A DNA stretch of 64,000 nt from contig SCFE01000033.1 of the NCBI GenBank assembly GCA_004352715.1, positions 852,745 to 916,744 of the forward strand. The letters run 5' to 3'. Source of the stretch: Hofstenia miamia. Its lineage: Eukaryota; Xenacoelomorpha; Acoela. Positions 1 through 10,799 of the stretch are shown in pieces (the first letter of the stretch is position 1; the number at the start of each line of letters is the position of its first letter). The position numbers were made by a program, and so were the translations under genes. The notes under the pieces are model-generated. The model did not search any database and was not told the DNA's origin. It saw only the letters and a list, made by a program, of their open reading frames with translations.

Positions 1-21
1 GGAAAATTTCTAAGTTATTTA

Positions 22-210
22 AAATTCGATGATAAGAATAAAACATTGCATAATAATAGCAATATCGTGCAAATGCATTGATAAATACTGAATTTAATAT
101 GAGATGCCCTCTAAGTAGTTACAAAATACTTTTAGAAGTACCATTGCTCTATTTTTCTTTAAATTCAATGATAGGAATAAAAAGTTGCATAATAAAAACA
201 ATATCGTGAT
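22..210. repeat. Imperfect direct repeat, two copies of about 48 bp
   Basis: The segments 22-69 and 162-210 are near-identical: both carry AAATTC-ATGATA-GAATAAAA, then TTGCATAATAA and CAATATCGTG. About 90 bp separate them. The origin is unknown; they may be part of the LTR of element 1. I see no gene in 1-995. Confidence 0.6.
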
Positions 211-996
211 TTGTTTGCCTTTGTAGAGCCCAATGTAGTATATTTACATCCCTAATATGTAAGTTGATAATGTGTGTCAATTTAGTAATATTTTGATGAT
301 AGTCAGTGTACAATTAGTGATTCAATATTCTTTGTATTCTGATTGGTTGCTCGTACGAGGAATCTATTTTGTTTGCATAATTTGAATATCAGACATTGCA
401 GTATCTTTTAAATATTTTGTTCTGCTATTACTCACCATTTGATAATAAGTGAGTTATTGTTTTCTATTATTTGTAAACATGAAAATGTGTGATTTCTGTT
501 AATTTAAGTTTAGCTACCCTAGCTTTCAGTTGCTTTTATTTTTACTATTAGAAATTTCCCCAGCCATAGATTTAATTAACATTACCTTTTAGCATTTTTA
601 GGATAATATATATTTTTTAATTTGCCCACTTATTATCTGTTATTATATTTATTTTATCTATGTATTTGATCACTATGATCAATGCTTAAGGTATCACTCT
701 GGGTGAAAGGTAGGATAACCAGAGGCTTTAAATGGTCTGGTTTGACTCCTCTAGTCTAGGTGATAGTAGGTATTACGTACAAGGATGAGTACGGTTAGGA
801 AGCACGGTTTGCATGTAGGTATAATTATTGTATTTTCTCTAGTCTGAAATGAGCTGAGAATTAGGTGTTGGAAATGGTTCATCACTTTGGCCAGAGACCT
901 GATTCTGTAAGAAGAAGTTTGGAATTAACTTGTTCTCTGAATACTTGTTACCCATGGAATGAACATGCTCTTGTTTTCTGATTAGATAGAATTACA
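211..996 (+). mobile_element. Probable 3' part of the 5' LTR of element 1 (left edge not located)
   Basis: No coding region is visible here. The sequence GATAGAATTACA followed by TAATAACTGGTAGC (ending and starting at 996/997) resembles the LTR/leader junction of element 2 at 9075/9076, GAGGATGTTACA followed by TAGCAACTGGGACA. I infer from this that an LTR ends at 996 and a diverged primer-binding region follows. No partner 3' LTR was recognised, so the left boundary given here is arbitrary. Confidence 0.3.
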
Positions 997-1018
997 TAAT
1001 AACTGGTAGCTTCATTGG

Positions 1019-1356
1019 TTGTGCTATAATATATCTAAAGATGGAATGCTTGCTGAGTGTTGCACGTGCTTCTACCACATGATGACCCTGACAACTTCGA
1101 ATATGTTACTGATGGATTTAAACTCATTGTTTTCTATTAAATATAGTAATACATTCTCAAAGAGTAATACAAAAAAGAGCTGTTATTGTTCTTACTGTTT
1201 CTATTAAATCCTTACACAAATAAAAAACCTTAGCCACAGCACTGCAGCCTACTCTTAACTCAAGATCAACCTAATTGGTACTAAATACTGGCTAAAGAGT
1301 CATCCCAACTACCATTTTGGTTTCAATTATCTTACCATAGCCCATTCGATATCACA
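1019..1356 (+). other. Leader of element 1, no supported gene
   Basis: This is non-coding sequence between the inferred LTR end and the gag start. A short open frame at 1019-1207 shows no family resemblance and is probably fortuitous. Confidence 0.4.
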
Positions 1357-2688
1357 ATGGAATCTCGTATAACTCGCTCCAAAACTCATAAAGCCCTCAC
1401 TGTTGAAGACCTTCAAAAAACTTCCCGCGATGAACTACTAAAAATGGTTGTAAGTCTTCAAAACAACTTACTCGAATCTCAAAACCAAAAAGAAAATCTG
1501 GGACAACAATTACTTGACACTTACTGTAAAGAACAAAATTTAGTTTAATGATTGAGCAATCTTCAAGAACAATTTGAAGAATTCAAAAAGCAAATGCTTG
1601 CTCTCAATCAACAACAATCGGCACAACCAGTTTTCCAAGAAAACCAATCCACTCCTACTGACATAACTCCCCAACTTGATGCAATTCGCAAAGAAATTTT
1701 TGATCAATTTGAGAAACTTGAAAAAAAAATATCAGATGACTTGAAAAAATTCTTTCAAGAGATCAAAAAATACAAAATTCCCACTGAAATGTTTCAGCCT
1801 CACTATGAAGATTCTCCATTACCCGAATTTCCACTATGAAGATTCTCCATTACCCGAATTTCCAACAAATGCTACGCCAATTAATATAGTTCAACCTCCC
1901 AAATTTAATGGAAAAATCGACGCTTCATCACCCATTTTCAATGAATGGTTTGCACAATTTGAACTATACATGAAACAAATGAAATTGGAACAAACCACTG
2001 CTGCTTCTCAACTAGCTTTTTATTTAAAAGACAAAGCTAATACTTATTATCTCAGTTTTGATGAAGAAATTACAAACGATTATCCTACACTAATTGGAAA
2101 ACTGAAATATCACTTCAACTCCAGATCAATTAAAAAACAATATCAAATGCTATTGTTTGAACAACCATACAAACAAAATGATGATATCGCCGCACACATA
2201 ATGCAAATCCAAAGATTATTACGATTGTTGAGTGAAGACAACAAATACAAAGCTGAAGACTTGTATACTATTATTATGCACAGCTTACCTGTTAGCATTT
2301 GACAACGTTTAGAAAATAAATGTGATATTGACGATGACATTGAAACAATCATTACCAAAGCCATTAATGTACAACTAGCTTTGGAAAACAATTTGAAAAT
2401 CAAAAGAGATGCATTATCTATGATGCCCAAAACAAATTATTCAATTTCAGTTCCAAAACAATCATTAAAGGAACCCACATCTGATTCCAATAAAAAAAAC
2501 TGATCAATTCCAAATCAACAGATGTTAATAATGACAAGATACATTGTTTTCACTGTGGACGCAAAGGACATTTGTGTTCTCAGTGTACACTAAAAATTAA
2601 CATTATCGAAGATAATGAAGGTTTTTATAACAACACTGACGATGATACTGAAAGCATTACCACTGATACTAACACTTTAATTGAGTAA
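1357..2688 (+). pseudogene. gag: Element 1 gag (coiled-coil N-terminus, capsid, zinc knuckle), broken
   Basis: Gag forms the particle core of Ty3/Gypsy elements. An ATG at 1357 opens a helical, Gln/Lys/Glu-rich N-terminal part that is stopped at 1548 and resumes at 1552. A 31-bp tandem duplication at 1801-1862 shifts the frame. The next frame holds the capsid-like stretch (1860-2300) with an FNGKID...F.EWF motif, shared with the gag of elements 2 and 3. A stop follows the SLPVSI motif near 2300. The CCHC zinc knuckle, C-x2-C-x4-H-x4-C, lies at 2545-2586 and an acidic tail follows. All parts are recognisable but spread over at least three frames, so the gene is dead. Confidence 0.85.
1801..1862 (+). 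repeat. 31-bp perfect tandem duplication inside gag
   Basis: Two identical 31-bp units (1801-1831 and 1832-1862, beginning CACTATGAAGATTCTCC) lie head to tail. As 31 is not a multiple of three, the duplication alone breaks the gag frame. Confidence 0.95.
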
Positions 2689-2735
2689 GAGCACCGACTC
2701 CAGACCAAGCAGGAGAGATACTTATCTCAACTAAT

Positions 2736-3488
2736 TTGACAGATAAGAAATCTATTCCAGTTACTGTGAACAGTATAATTATTGAAGCAATAACTGATAC
2801 AGGAGCTGCACATTCTGTCATAGCTGATACCTGCGCAAACTCTATTGGTATAACTTGTAAAGATTCAACAAAAGAGAATTACAGATTAATCTCTGCCAGT
2901 GGTGATTATTTAAATATGAAAGGATAGATTCAAAATGTCAAAATTTCTATAAAATGTAAAATCTTCAAACAAGATTTTATAGTAATTGATACTACGAACT
3001 TAAAATTGCCATACCAATTGATACTAGGACGTGATTTTTTAGAAGACAATGACTGCATTATTAATTTCGAAGAAAATACCATTATGATTAATGACAACAA
3101 CACAATTCAAAAAAATGTATTTGTAAAAAACCCTATCATTTGTAAAAATTGAACCCTATCATTGTAAAATGACAAAAGCAATAACTGATAGTTCCATAAA
3201 CAGTGATTACATGATTTCTCATTATACTGGATACAATGCGAAAAAATTAACTACTTTATCTACAATCTCATACGTTAATAAAGGATTTCTAATTATAGCT
3301 CTATTAAATAAAAATTACAGAGTTATAACATTACGACCACAACAGTTAAAAATATTTGCCTTTCCAGTGTATACCCACATCAAGAAAAACTGTAACTGTT
3401 TATTAATAAACAATTCAAATACAAAATCACAAGAAGAAATTACAATACCAAAAATTAATTCTGATTCACATCCACACTTAACTTCTAA
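2736..3488 (+). pseudogene. Element 1 retropepsin-like protease and PR-RT linker, broken
   Basis: This is the aspartic protease that would cut the Gag-Pol polyprotein. The catalytic signature ITDTGAAHSVI is present (DTGA near 2796-2807), and the flap/C-terminal signature LILGRDFL follows at about 3020. A stop after LNMKG (2927) interrupts it. Around 3128-3165 a short imperfect repeat of CCCTATCATT-TGTAAAA disturbs the frame again. The linker continues open from 3169 to the LTR insertion at 3489, where the frame would proceed directly into the RT segment starting at 4879. Confidence 0.8.
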
Positions 3489-4878
3489 TGTAGCATCATC
3501 CCAAAACGAATAGCTGCAGGAATAATGTCGAATGATTATAGTAATTAAAATTAGTTGTAAAAATTAGTTAATGATTCTATTCATTTTTGTAAGATGCAAC
3601 TAAGCTACAATATTGTGCAAATTAAGAAAAACAGGTTAGCTGATTAAGTAAAAATTTGACAAAGTGAAACNNNNNNNNNNNNNNNNNNNNNNNNNNNNNN
3701 NNNNNNNNNNNNNNNNNNNNNNNNNNNNNNNNNNNNNNNNNNNNNNNNNNNNNNNNNNNNNNNNNNNNNNNNNNNNNNNNNNNNNNNNNNNNNNNNNNNN
3801 NNNNNNNNNNNNNNNNNNNNNNNNNNNNNNNNNNNNNNNNNNNNNNNNNNNNNNNNNNNNNNNNNNNNNNNNNNNNNNNNNNNNNNNNNNNNNNNNNNNN
3901 NNNNNNNNNNNNNNNNNNNNNNNNNNNNNNNNNNNNNNNNNNNNNNNNNNNNNNNNNNNNNNNNNNNNNNNNNNNNNNNNNNNNNNNNNNNNNNNNNNNN
4001 NNNNNNNNNNNNNNNNNNNNNNNNNNNNNNNNNNNNNNNNNNNNNNNNNNNNNNNNNNNNNNNNNNNNNNNNNNNNNNNNNNNNNNNNNNNNNNNNNNNN
4101 NNNNNNNNNNNNNNNNNNNNNNNNNNNNNNNNNNNNNNNNNNNNNNNNNNNNNNNNNNNNNNNNNNNNNNNNNNNNNNNNNNNNNNNNNNNNNNNNNNNN
4201 NNNNNNNNNNNNNNNNNNNNNNNNNNNNNNNNNNNNNNNNNNNNNNNNNNNNNNNNNNNNNNNNNNNNNNNNNNNNNNNNNNNNNNNNNNNNNNNNNNNN
4301 NNNNNNNNNNNNNNNNNNNNNNNNNNNNNNNNNNNNNNNNNNNNNNNNGAATAAATGACTCTACATGTATCATTATTAAATGTAAGTATAGGGAATCTGC
4401 ACTATTATTAATTAGATCACAAAGCCAGTAATTTTATGGTAATGGCTACTTTACTATTGTTTAAATGCAGTTAGTGTCAATGCCCAGTTGCTTTATTCAA
4501 TCAAATCAACAAACACTGTACAACATTGAGTTTAAGTCAGTTACAACTTAACGTGAGTGCACACACTGAGCTAAAGTAAGGTTCACATAATTAGTTCCAT
4601 TTGAGTTGAGACGGTGGATGCAGTCATCGTTAACGAAGAAGAGGAACTGTGCTGTGGTGATCGGCTTCAGGCAGAGGCCCAGAGAAGAATTGAAGAGGAA
4701 ATGTCACACGGCTCCATCACCTAAACAGTGATAATTATTATTCAATTAACCTAACTAGTTAACAAGAAAGGAAAAGTTTGGCAGTCTGATGATCTAGTAA
4801 CTCCTCACCCGCAATTTACTGAGTGATAATCATCAATAGTGATACACAGTGCAAATAGGCCAGGTGGAGGATGTTACA
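3489..4878 (+). mobile_element. Solo LTR A (family A) inserted in the pol region of element 1
   Basis: It begins TGTAGCATCATCC and ends GGAGGATGTTACA, so it has TG...CA ends that form an imperfect 13-bp inverted repeat. A 4-bp target duplication CTAA flanks it (3485-3488 and 4879-4882). The host pol frame is continuous across the empty site. No internal retroelement genes are visible. A 678-N gap (3671-4348) lies inside, so the internal content is only partly known. The copy at 5145-6375 is its reverse-oriented relative. A DNA transposon with short TIRs is the alternative, but the shared end with the element 2 LTR favours an LTR. Confidence 0.8.
3671..4348. other. Assembly gap (678 N)
   Basis: This is a run of N inside solo LTR A. 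Open frames reported across it have no content. Confidence 1.
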
Positions 4879-5144
4879 CTAATCAAATTAAAGACTTAAG
4901 CAATTTGCTTACAAAATATCATGAAGCTTTCAACTTCGGTACTATTAGCATTGGGCAAGTGATTGGTGAATTTCATCACATCAAAACTACTTCTAATAAA
5001 CCAATTCGCCAACATGTTTATTGCGTTCCAGAACACCATAAGGAAGAATATCTAAAAACGATTACAGAATTATTAAATAACAGCATTATATGTAAAAGTG
5101 ATAGTCCCTACACGTCACCTACAGTTTTCATAACACAAGGAAAC
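4879..5144 (+). pseudogene. pol: Element 1 reverse transcriptase, N-terminal segment (between the two inserted LTRs)
   Basis: The 266 bp encode the start of a Gypsy RT. It has an NFGTISIGQ motif, a stretch matching the IR....RRVPE region of element 3, then CKSDSPYTSPTVF and TQGN. These align with RT of element 3 (23309-22926) and continue in the same frame at 6376 after removal of solo LTR B. It is intact over this stretch but physically separated from the rest of pol. Confidence 0.85.
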
Positions 5145-6375
5145 TGTAACATCCTCCCCCTGGCCTATTTGCGCAGTGTATTATTGCTGATAATTATCAC
5201 TCGGTAAATTGCGGGTGAGGAGTTACTAATTTAGTGAACCGTCAATCTTCTCCTCTTTTTTGTTAACTAGTTACGTTAATTAAATATTGACTATCACTGT
5301 TTAGGTGACGGAGCCAGGTGACGTTTCCTCTTCAGTTCTTCCGTGGGCTACTGCCCGAAGCTGATCTCCACAAGACAGTTCCTCTCCTTCATGAACAATG
5401 ATTGAATCCACTGCACCATCTCAGCTCAACTGGGACTAATTATGTGTACCTTACCTTAACTCAGTGTGTGCACTCAAGTCAAGTTGTAACTGACTTAAAC
5501 TCAATTTTGTAAAGTGTTTGTTGTTTTGATTAAGTAAAGCAACCGGGCATTGACACTAACTGCATTTACATAATATTAAAATAGCCATTACCATAAAACT
5601 ATTGGCTTAGTAATCTAAATAATAAGATTGCAGTTCCCTATACTTACATTTAATAACACTACATGTAAGGTCATTTATCAGGTCGATTATAGTCGAGTCT
5701 CCTACTATTAAGAATATATATATTCCTAAGTGTCGACTATCCAGTCGTTTCANNNNNNNNNNNNNNNNNNNNNNNNNNNNNNNNNNNNNNNNNNNNNNNN
5801 NNNNNNNNNNNNNNNNNNNNNNNNNNNNNNNNNNNNNNNNNNNNNNNNNNNNNNNNNNNNNNNNNNNNNNNNNNNNNNNNNNNNNNNNNNNNNNNNNNNN
5901 NNNNNNNNNNNNNNNGGTTTCATGACTGGCACAAGGACCCTTCGAATTGATCCCATGATGGAATCCAGCCACTACTCGACACAACTTGCCTAGCTGCACA
6001 TTTTATTAAATAATCAAACCAGATAAGAGTAGAATGAAAATAAAATAAACTCCGAAGAATTTATTGTTCATCAAATTTCTGGTTAGTTCAAAGCTATTTA
6101 TAAAAATTTTCCAAAAGTACCTGCTGATTTTGAATTTTAAATAATTCGTCTGCCAATATGGCTGTTCCTTTGTAAGCGTAATTTCGCTCAATGTAATTTG
6201 TCAAATGTTACTTGATCGGCTAACAAGTTTTTCTTAATTTGAACAATATTGAGGCTTAGTTGCATCTTATAAAATAACTAAGATAATTAACTAAATTTTA
6301 CAATCAATTCTAATTATTATTAATCATTCAACGTTATTCTTTGCTTGCAGCTTAGTTGCTTTGGATGATGCTACA
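5145..6375 (-). mobile_element. Solo LTR B (family A), reverse orientation, inserted in the RT of element 1
   Basis: On the plus strand it starts TGTAACATCCTCC and ends GGATGATGCTACA, the reverse of LTR A. Target duplication AAAC is at 5141-5144 and 6376-6379. Long stretches of 5160-5700 and 6200-6350 are reverse-complementary to 4350-4870 and 3500-3670 of LTR A, with visible point differences and small indels. A 163-N gap lies inside. The opposite orientation of two copies 266 bp apart creates a very large inverted repeat. Confidence 0.82.
5753..5915. other. Assembly gap (163 N)
   Basis: This is a run of N inside solo LTR B, at the position corresponding to the gap in LTR A. The sequence there may be hard to assemble. 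Confidence 1.
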
Positions 6376-7616
6376 AAACAAAACACTATTATGTATTGAT
6401 TTCCAAAAACTTAATGACATTACTGTCAAAGATGCTTATTCTTTACCACATATAGATGATATTCTTTACAATGCTAGTAAATCTAAAATATTCTCAAGGC
6501 TCGATTTATGCAAAGCCTATTGGCAAGTTCCTATGCATCCCAATGATATTGAAAAAACGGCTTTCATTACGCCCTACAGTTAATTTGAATGGCTTTACAT
6601 GGCATTTGGTTTATCAAATGCACGCACCACATTTCAACATTATGTAATGAAAGTCCTAATGAATGGCAATAATAAATTAAATGACAGCAATCAACTTACA
6701 TCGACGATATTTTAATATCTTCAATGTCATTCCCAGAACATCTAGAACAACTAGAACAAGTTCTCAAAATCTTAAATAAAAGCGGTCTAAAAATTAATGG
6801 CAACAAATGCAATTTAGCTAAACACTCCACAGTATTTCTTGGCAGAAAAATTGAACACAAAACGATAACTTTAAAAGATGATACTACTTCTTTAATAGAG
6901 TCTATACAGTGTCCTAAAAATCGCAAAGATGTTCAATGTATATTTGGATTTTTTAATTACTATCAGAGTTCTATTCCTGATATTGCTAAAAAGACCATTA
7001 ATATGTCAAATTTATTAAAGTCTAAAAATGATTTTCAATGGCAATGGAAACACAAAGAAGAATTTGATTTACTTAAAAAAGAATTCAAAAAACTACCATC
7101 ATTGAATTGTCCTGATTACTCCAAAGAATTCATTGTAGACGCTAGTACAGTAGCTATTGGAGTTTGTCTTAGTCAAAATATTGATGGTAAAGAATTACCT
7201 ATTCAATTTTTCAGCAGAAAATTAAAAAGTTCCGAATTAAATTATGACAGCACAAAATTATGTTAGTTGAATCATTAAAGAAATTTCGATATTTCCTAAT
7301 TGGTGAGAAAAACTTTACTGTACTGTATGATAATAGTGGCCTATCATGGTTAAAGAAATTCTCTGGAGATAAATCAAACATTGTTGCATGTTGGATAGAA
7401 CAGCTAAATGACTTTAATTTCACTATTCAACATCGCAAAGGAACTTTTCATGCTAATGCAGATTTACTAACTGCTCTACCACAAACCAAAGGGACTTACA
7501 AAAAACCCCTGGTGATAAAATAGAATTTTCTTTCGTTCTGAAAAATGAATATGAAAATTTACCTGATATTAATGTTGATAGACAAGGACAACCCACTTTA
7601 AGCATTACCATTCAAT
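6376..7616 (+). pseudogene. pol: Element 1 reverse transcriptase (rest) and RNase H, broken
   Basis: RT motifs appear in order: LCIDFQKLND, DLCKAYWQVPM, IEKTAFITPY, FEWLYMAF, then YIDDIL near 6697-6714 (catalytic YIDD box intact) and FLGRKI. RNase H follows with KEFIVDAS, QFFSRKL, YDNSGLSWL and NADLL. A stop at the end of ITPYS (about 6581), frame changes near 6660-6720 and a stop at 7264 make it non-functional as it stands. The final part, PDINVDRQGQPTLS, matches the RNase H-integrase linker of elements 2 and 3 and ends at about 7616. Confidence 0.88.
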
Positions 7617-8314
7617 AAAAAAAAATTTCCTGTACCAGCAGTAAGGGCTCCAATGAAATCAATTAAGGTAGGCTACCCTCTCAAAATACTATCTGCTGAT
7701 TTAATGGGACTGCTTTTTGATAAAAAGAAACTTCAGACAACTGCCTTCCACCCACAAGGGAACAGACAAACAGAGTGGTGGAACAAAACATTAATTGATA
7801 TAATTTCAAAATATATCCAAGAAGATCAAAATGATTGGAATCAGTTTATAGAACAGGCTTATTTTTTTGCATACAACATGAATAGACACCAGTCAACAGG
7901 AGTTTCTCCATTTCAAGTTATGTTTGGTAGGAAAGCTCAGGTCCCAGTACAACTCTTTTTTACTAGAGGCTGAGGAACAAAAACAGCATTACAACAATAT
8001 CCATCAATATATTTTAGATCTGGATGAATATGAGTTGCCTGCAGCAAGCTGTAATTGAAACAATGGGACAAGCACAGGAAACAATGAGTGATTACTATAA
8101 CAAAAAGGTGCAGTTTCAAGAATTTGCAGTGGGTGATAAAGTCTTACTGTATCACCTGGTGATTAAGAAAGTGATGGTGAAGAAATTACATAGCTCTTAC
8201 TCAGGGCCATATGAAGTGGTAAATGCAATAAATGACAAAAACATTGAGATTAAGCATATCAAATATCAAAGGAAGAAATGGCAAATAGTCTACATAAATA
8301 GGTTGAAACCATAG
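7617..8314 (+). pseudogene. Integrase fragment of a second Gypsy family (core C-terminal part and GPY/F-like domain)
   Basis: From 7630 the protein reads PVPAVRAPMKSIKVGYP...LSADLMG, a stretch before and at the first catalytic Asp of a common metazoan Gypsy integrase. The middle of the core is deleted, and then FHPQGNRQTEWWN follows, where the third catalytic residue lies in the QTE segment. The segment continues to GVSPFQVMFGR. After a frameshift near 7965, the C-terminal domain (VGDKVLLYH, YSGPYEVV, VYINRLKP) closes at 8314. The style differs from the integrases of elements 2-5, so it was probably joined by recombination or insertion. Confidence 0.75.
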
Positions 8315-9075
8315 AAAGAATGTTGTCCAGAAGAAGGTAATATAAAAGAATTGGAAACAGAAAATTTGATAAAAAATGAGGAAGAAAAATGGCATTATGG
8401 CAGCAAGTCAAAATTCCCACCATTGAATAAATTAATTTGACATCAAATGAAACACCACCTCTTAGCCTGGAACCTGAACCAATTTGGATTTGAAGAGAAG
8501 AACAAGAAAGTATGCCAGACAGCTAATTCCAAAGGGAACCTTATCCCAATCATGAAAGAAGGGCTAAATAAAAAGCATGAACATTTAGAAAAGTTTATAG
8601 TGCATATAAAATTAAAGTGTGTGAAGTTTTATAAATATGTTTAGGAAACAGAAACAAATTGAAAGGTGGTAAAAGAAAAGAAATCTGTCCAGATGCTAGC
8701 TATGCAGATCAAAATAAATAGTTTTGGACTCTGCCACATTTGTAGTTTATAAAAATTGAAATTTATTCTAACCACTTAGGTGTTGTGATTTAATTAAAAT
8801 GTATGGGGAGTAGAAAATAGTAATTGTTTTTGGGAAAAGAAAATGGTTTTACCTGACTATTATTACACTCAAATCTCTAGTCACATTGTAGTGTAATCCA
8901 AATAAATCTAAGCTGCACCTAAATAGTGAAGAGTTAAACCTAGTTAAGCTATGTTAGCAGAGATATCCAAAAGCTAAATTATATCTAGTCAGTAAATCTC
9001 TACCCACAAAGATACAACCAATGTTATAGAGTAAAAAAGGATAAACAGTAATAATGCCTGGTAGAGGATGTTACA
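8315..9075 (+). mobile_element. Non-coding tail and the 3' part of the element 2 5' LTR
   Basis: The sequence ends CCTGGTAGAGGATGTTACA at 9075, the same terminal pattern as solo LTRs A and B. Weak similarity to the last 150 bp of LTR A is visible (CTAGT...TCTACCCAC). The LTR start was not located. The purine-rich stretch AAAGGTGGTAAAAGAAAAGAAA at about 8661-8682 could be a polypurine tract. A short open frame at 8447-8644 has no recognisable content. Confidence 0.45.
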
Positions 9076-9132
9076 TAGCAACTGGGACAGCCAAGAACAC
9101 CAACATATGGAAAAGAAGTTCTCTATTTACCT

Positions 9133-10033
9133 GAGTTTAGATAGATGTTTATTCTCAGAAAACAAGAATTTTTTTTTCTGATCAAGAGAAACATCCACAG
9201 GAATAAACCACACACTACAACAAGATCTACAAGTGAAAGTGAAAGCTAAGCAACAGGACATCTACATGAAAAACAAACTAGTCAACAGAGAGAGCTACCT
9301 AAACCCAAATCAAAGCAATTCAACAGGATACTGGAATCGTGATCAAGAAGCACTTCTAAAAAACAAAGTTGAACAATTAACAAGCAAATTCAAACAGTTG
9401 GAATGACAAAATAAAACCATCTTGAGTGAAATCAACTTAAACATAGAAATGTGGCTAGACAAGCAAAGCAAATTATTCCAAAACAAGATCAAACTATTCA
9501 CACACCAATTATTGGAGTTGAACAAAAGATTCTTAGAACAGAGTCAGCAATGGCAGGAAAAAAATCAGCAAATTGGAAAGAACAAATAGACAGTTAATAG
9601 AGGATAACAATTTACAAGCAGTAGAACTGGAGCAACTAAAGGACAAATTAAGATTGCTGCAGCTGATGGAGGAAGAGAATAAGGGTGATATACAAACCCA
9701 TGAAATAGAATTTAATTCAAGCACCACATATGCCAGCTAACAAAGAAGTAATGAATGAAGAATCAGACAAAGACTCAGATGCTGAGAAACAAAAAATCAT
9801 AAATGAAATTACAAAGGCAGTGACTACACAACTGCAAGAGGAAGACACAATGAAGAGTCACAAAAAAACCAAGTATGAAAACTCAATTCTACCACAACTA
9901 ACAACCAATGACACTATACCTTGCAAGGTGACATTACCCAAGTTTAATGGAAGGGTAGATGGCAACAACCCAACATTAATCAAAAGGCTACAAATGTTTG
10001 AATTGACAATCGTGGAATGCAAAGTGAGCCAGC

Positions 10034-10066
<33 letters not shown>

Positions 10067-10776
10067 GACTCCCACTATATTTGACAGGCGCAGCTTCCCA
10101 GCATTATCTGCTGTTGGATGCAGAAACAAAGAGGAATTATGAACTACTTATTGGAGATTTCATAAATTACTATGAAAACATAAGCTTCAAAAACCAGTAC
10201 CAAATTATTCTAAATGCTATGAAAATGAAAAAAACCAAAGATATTCAAAATTACATTCAACAATTCAAATGACTACTAATGCTGAGCTCAAGAGAAAATA
10301 GATATTCCAAATATGATCTGTTCTTGCATATCTGCAAAGGGATGCCTGAGAGCATCAGGACACAGTTTGAAATAAAATGTGATGTAGACAACAAGCTAGA
10401 AAGAATGATCCAAAAAGAAGTCAATATACAAGCAACCATTGGGAATAATGCATGAATATACAAAAAGGCTGCAAGGCACAGAGAGGGACCAACATGGAGA
10501 AACAACCTCAAACTACGCCTCCCAAACAAAACTTATAATGAAAAGCAACTGGAAAAAATCATAAAAGTTAAAGGGAAAGATGGGAAAACCAGAAAGGTAA
10601 GAGAGAAAATGTCAAGTGTTATGGCTGTGGACAGACGGGCCACAAAAAACCCTGATTGCACAAAACAAATAAATGTAATTGGAGATGGAGAAGCATACTA
10701 TGACAAAGAAGATGTAATCCAAACAGAAGATGAAATGGATGAAGCATTGCCAACTGACAAGGAGTCTGAAAACTAA
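9133..10776 (+). pseudogene. gag: Element 2 gag, broken
   Basis: The N-terminal part (9250-9720) encodes Gln/Lys/Leu-rich coiled-coil-like sequence in shifting frames, comparable to residues 20-145 of the element 3 Gag. From 9730 to 10268 an open frame carries the capsid-like region with LPKFNGRVDG and LYLTGAASQHYL. A stop follows NYIQQFK, and the same frame goes on with SSRENRYSKYDLF. An alanine tract (see 10030-10066) interrupts the capsid. The zinc knuckle CYGCGQTGH is present near 10617-10645 but its last Cys is displaced by a frameshift. An acidic tail ends near 10776. Confidence 0.83.
10030..10066 (+). repeat. (AGC)n microsatellite coding a polyalanine tract in Gag
   Basis: A run of AGC/GCA triplets encodes about ten consecutive alanines. 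At the corresponding place the element 3 Gag has only two (KQVAARFPLY). The tract keeps the frame, so it looks like triplet expansion by slippage rather than insertion of foreign sequence. Confidence 0.9.
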
Positions 10777-10799
10777 TCAGAGTGCTGACTCATAAAAAC

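Larger units (their letters stand above)
997..7616 (+). mobile_element. Element 1: degenerate Ty3/Gypsy retrotransposon with two nested solo LTRs
   Basis: Gag, zinc knuckle, protease, reverse transcriptase and RNase H signatures occur in the normal Gypsy order on the plus strand. The coding path is broken by stops and frameshifts and by two inserted LTRs (3489-4878 and 5145-6375). Ignoring the two inserts, the reading frame passes through both target sites without loss of a codon. That shows they are later insertions into a formerly continuous pol. Its RT and RNase H resemble those of elements 2 and 3 in this window. At about 7616 the relationship to those elements ends and a different integrase type follows. 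Confidence 0.85.

Noticed and set aside
1019-1207. 62-codon plus-strand frame as a gene
   Set aside because: It lies in the leader of element 1, has no family resemblance, and its composition fits chance.
3636-4431. Open frames of 245-255 codons across the N run (also at 5607-5999 and 26690-27984)
   Set aside because: They consist almost wholly of N. Only the non-N part of the hAT frame has content.
3489-6375. One large foldback transposon with 1.2-kb inverted arms
   Set aside because: The 266-bp centre is the RT segment of element 1, each arm has its own 4-bp target duplication, and the pol frame is continuous across both empty sites. Two separate insertions explain this better.
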